Position numbers and translations under genes: made by a program. Positions 6,064 through 6,381 of a stretch of 6,381 nucleotides of DNA are shown here, piece after piece (the first letter of the stretch is position 1; each line of letters starts with the position of its first letter). The stretch comes from Candidatus Methanovirga basalitermitum (lineage in GTDB: Archaea > Methanobacteriota > Methanobacteria > Methanobacteriales > Methanobacteriaceae), in NCBI GenBank assembly GCA_031284445.1, contig JAISZW010000200.1, positions 1 to 6,381 of the forward strand. The letters run 5' to 3'. Under the pieces are notes generated by a model that was given only the letters and a program-made list of their open reading frames with translations, did not search any database and was not told the origin of the DNA.

Positions 6064-6174
6064 TTGTTTAAATTTCATATTAAATTGTAATATAGCTTCA
6101 ATTTTAATATAAATTTATTTTATAATTTTAATTCATATTTAAGCTTTATTTAATTCTTTATTTGTAAAATAAAA

Positions 6175-6205
6175 AATTTTTTATTAAGGAGGGGAAAATA
6201 TGCAT
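6175..6205 (+). repeat. First copy of a duplicated leader/ribosome-binding segment
   Basis: The segment runs AATTTTTTATTAA (6175-6187), then a GGAG-type ribosome-binding site, then ATG-CAT at 6200-6205. The same order and nearly the same bases recur at 6350-6381. The shared 13-mer, the ribosome-binding site and the first two codons indicate that the two segments derive from one sequence. Confidence 0.55.
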
Positions 6206-6238
6206 ATACCTGATGGTTTTATACCACTTTCACAATGA
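6200..6238 (+). pseudogene. cbiM: Truncated cbiM: twelve N-terminal codons, then stop
   Basis: The reading frame gives MHIPDGFIPLSQ and then TGA. MHIPDGF(I/L)P is the signature N-terminus of CbiM/NikM, the substrate-binding membrane component of the energy-coupling-factor cobalt/nickel importer, whose N-terminal amine and His2 help bind the metal. A strong ribosome-binding site (AAGGAGGGG, 6186-6194) lies at proper spacing. After codon 12 none of the three frames continues as CbiM, so the match ends abruptly instead of drifting. A second ATG-CAT with a similar leader begins at 6376. I read this as a duplicated, cut-off 5' end. A deliberately short leader peptide is the alternative. A frame overlapping the stop (ATG 6235, 21 residues, hydrophobic start) is noted but not supported. 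Confidence 0.6.
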
Positions 6239-6255
6239 AGTTGACAGCGTTGATG

Positions 6256-6263
6256 TTTTTTTT
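6256..6263 (+). terminator. T8 tract after the truncated cbiM
   Basis: Eight consecutive T residues stand 17 bases after the TGA of the short frame and 32 bases before the next TATA box. For euryarchaeal RNA polymerase this is a credible intrinsic terminator. It would limit the upstream transcript to roughly 170-180 bases. Confidence 0.5.
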
Positions 6264-6295
6264 ATTAATTTCACAACATTTAAGTAATAATAAAG

Positions 6296-6303
6296 TTTAA
6301 ATA
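6296..6303 (+). promoter_or_regulatory. TATA box of the gene starting at 6376
   Basis: TTTAAATA, preceded by an A-rich TAATAAAG stretch, is a good archaeal TATA element. The expected start lies near 6325-6330, at the left edge of the 24-base inverted repeat, leaving a leader of about 50 bases before the ATG at 6376. Confidence 0.55.
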
Positions 6304-6326
6304 CTTAATAATAGATAGTAGGATAA

Positions 6327-6350
6327 TGATTACATCTTATAATGTAATCA
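6327..6350 (+). promoter_or_regulatory. Operator-like perfect inverted repeat at the predicted transcription start
   Basis: TGATTACAT (6327-6335) and ATGTAATCA (6342-6350) are exact reverse complements separated by CTTATA. Placed at about +1 to +24 relative to the TATA box at 6296-6303, the repeat is where archaeal repressors commonly block RNA polymerase. In RNA it would also form a 9-bp hairpin ending 13 bases before the ribosome-binding site. The half-site spacing does not match the long-spacer NikR operators I know, so the regulator is unidentified. A metal-sensing repressor would be the natural guess if the gene downstream is a cobalt/nickel transporter. Confidence 0.6.
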
Positions 6351-6381
6351 ATTTTTTATTAAAGGAGAAAAAAAGATGCAT
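6350..6381 (+). repeat. Second copy of the duplicated leader/ribosome-binding segment
   Basis: AATTTTTTATTAA (6350-6362) is identical to 6175-6187, followed by AGGAG (6363-6367) and ATG-CAT (6376-6381). It differs from the first copy mainly in the bases between ribosome-binding site and start. Confidence 0.55.
6376..6381 (+). CDS. Start of a gene cut by the window edge, probably cbiM-like
   Basis: Only two codons (Met-His) are visible. AGGAG (6363-6367) stands 8 bases before the ATG, a proper ribosome-binding site. A dedicated TATA box and an operator-like repeat precede it. The Met-His start and the leader shared with the MHIPDGF copy 176 bases upstream suggest a CbiM/NikM-type cobalt or nickel importer subunit, but identity is inferred from context and cannot be read from six bases. 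Confidence 0.45.

Larger units (their letters stand above)
5317..6199. other. Long gene-poor interval with decayed minus-strand genes
   Basis: No intact gene is supported in these 883 bases. The stretch holds a T-tract after thiL, remnants of at least two minus-strand genes, a possible insertion-sequence end at 5575-5589 with a nearby hairpin, and two AT-only palindromes (5697-5714 and 6168-6185). The promoter of a truncated cbiM copy comes last. The mixture of unrelated fragments on one strand suggests past insertion, deletion and decay rather than a dedicated noncoding system. Confidence 0.6.

Noticed and set aside
6168..6185. Perfect 18-bp palindrome AATAAAAAA/TTTTTTATT before the truncated cbiM
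   Set aside because: It has no loop, consists only of A/T and abuts the ribosome-binding site. Its right half is part of the duplicated leader, which lacks the left half in the second copy, so symmetry is probably incidental.
5317..6199. Possible cobalamin riboswitch or other structured RNA before the cbiM-like genes
   Set aside because: No B12-box-like conserved block or extended GC stem is visible, and cobalamin riboswitches are not typical of these archaea.
6235..6300. Plus-strand 21-codon frame MKLTALMFF... overlapping the stop of the truncated cbiM
   Set aside because: The hydrophobic start is tempting, but its ATG overlaps the TGA with no own ribosome-binding site, and a T8 tract (probable terminator) lies inside it.

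Overview
The window looks like a piece of an AT-rich methanogen chromosome, most likely Methanobacteriaceae (Methanobrevibacter or Methanosphaera type). This rests on a class III (strictly anaerobic) NrdD with archaeal-style tandem ATP-cones, an archaeal DUF35 Zn-ribbon/OB-fold protein, a CbiX/CfbA-type chelatase next to ThiL, the start of a CbiM-type metal transporter, strong GGAG-type Shine-Dalgarno sites combined with archaeal TATA boxes, and a decayed surface-protein C-terminus resembling the adhesin-like proteins of this family. The genus is an inference; no rRNA or marker gene is present.

Layout, left to right. Bases 1-455 hold no intact gene: a possible insertion-sequence end at 108-122, then the control region of nrdD with several TATA boxes and a 12-bp inverted repeat flanking one of them. 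nrdD (456-2771) makes deoxynucleotides anaerobically. A 181-base gap carries two small hairpins and T-tracts, which probably separate nrdD from the next unit. Then comes a compact plus-strand operon: a DUF35 protein (2953-3351), overlapped by 29 bases by a two-domain CfbA/CbiX chelatase (3323-4246), followed after 14 bases by thiL (4261-5316). It joins genes for isoprenoid precursor assembly (DUF35, by family), F430/cobalamin metal insertion and thiamine diphosphate synthesis.

Bases 5317-6199 are an 883-base stretch without an intact gene. It holds minus-strand gene remnants (a hydrophobic protein at 5374-5606 and a surface-protein C-terminus at 5725-5943) and a second sequence matching the possible IS end. 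The last 330 bases are the most unusual part. A well-formed ribosome-binding site leads into twelve codons with the CbiM N-terminal signature (MHIPDGF), then a stop and a T8 tract. After that come a new TATA box, a perfect 9-bp inverted repeat placed at the expected transcription start, and a second, similar ribosome-binding site leading to ATG-CAT at the window edge. The simplest reading is a duplicated and truncated cbiM 5' end in front of an intact cbiM-like gene. A small separate transcription unit encoding a CbiM-mimicking peptide is an alternative. A cobalt/nickel uptake gene would fit near cfbA, whose product inserts those metals into tetrapyrroles.
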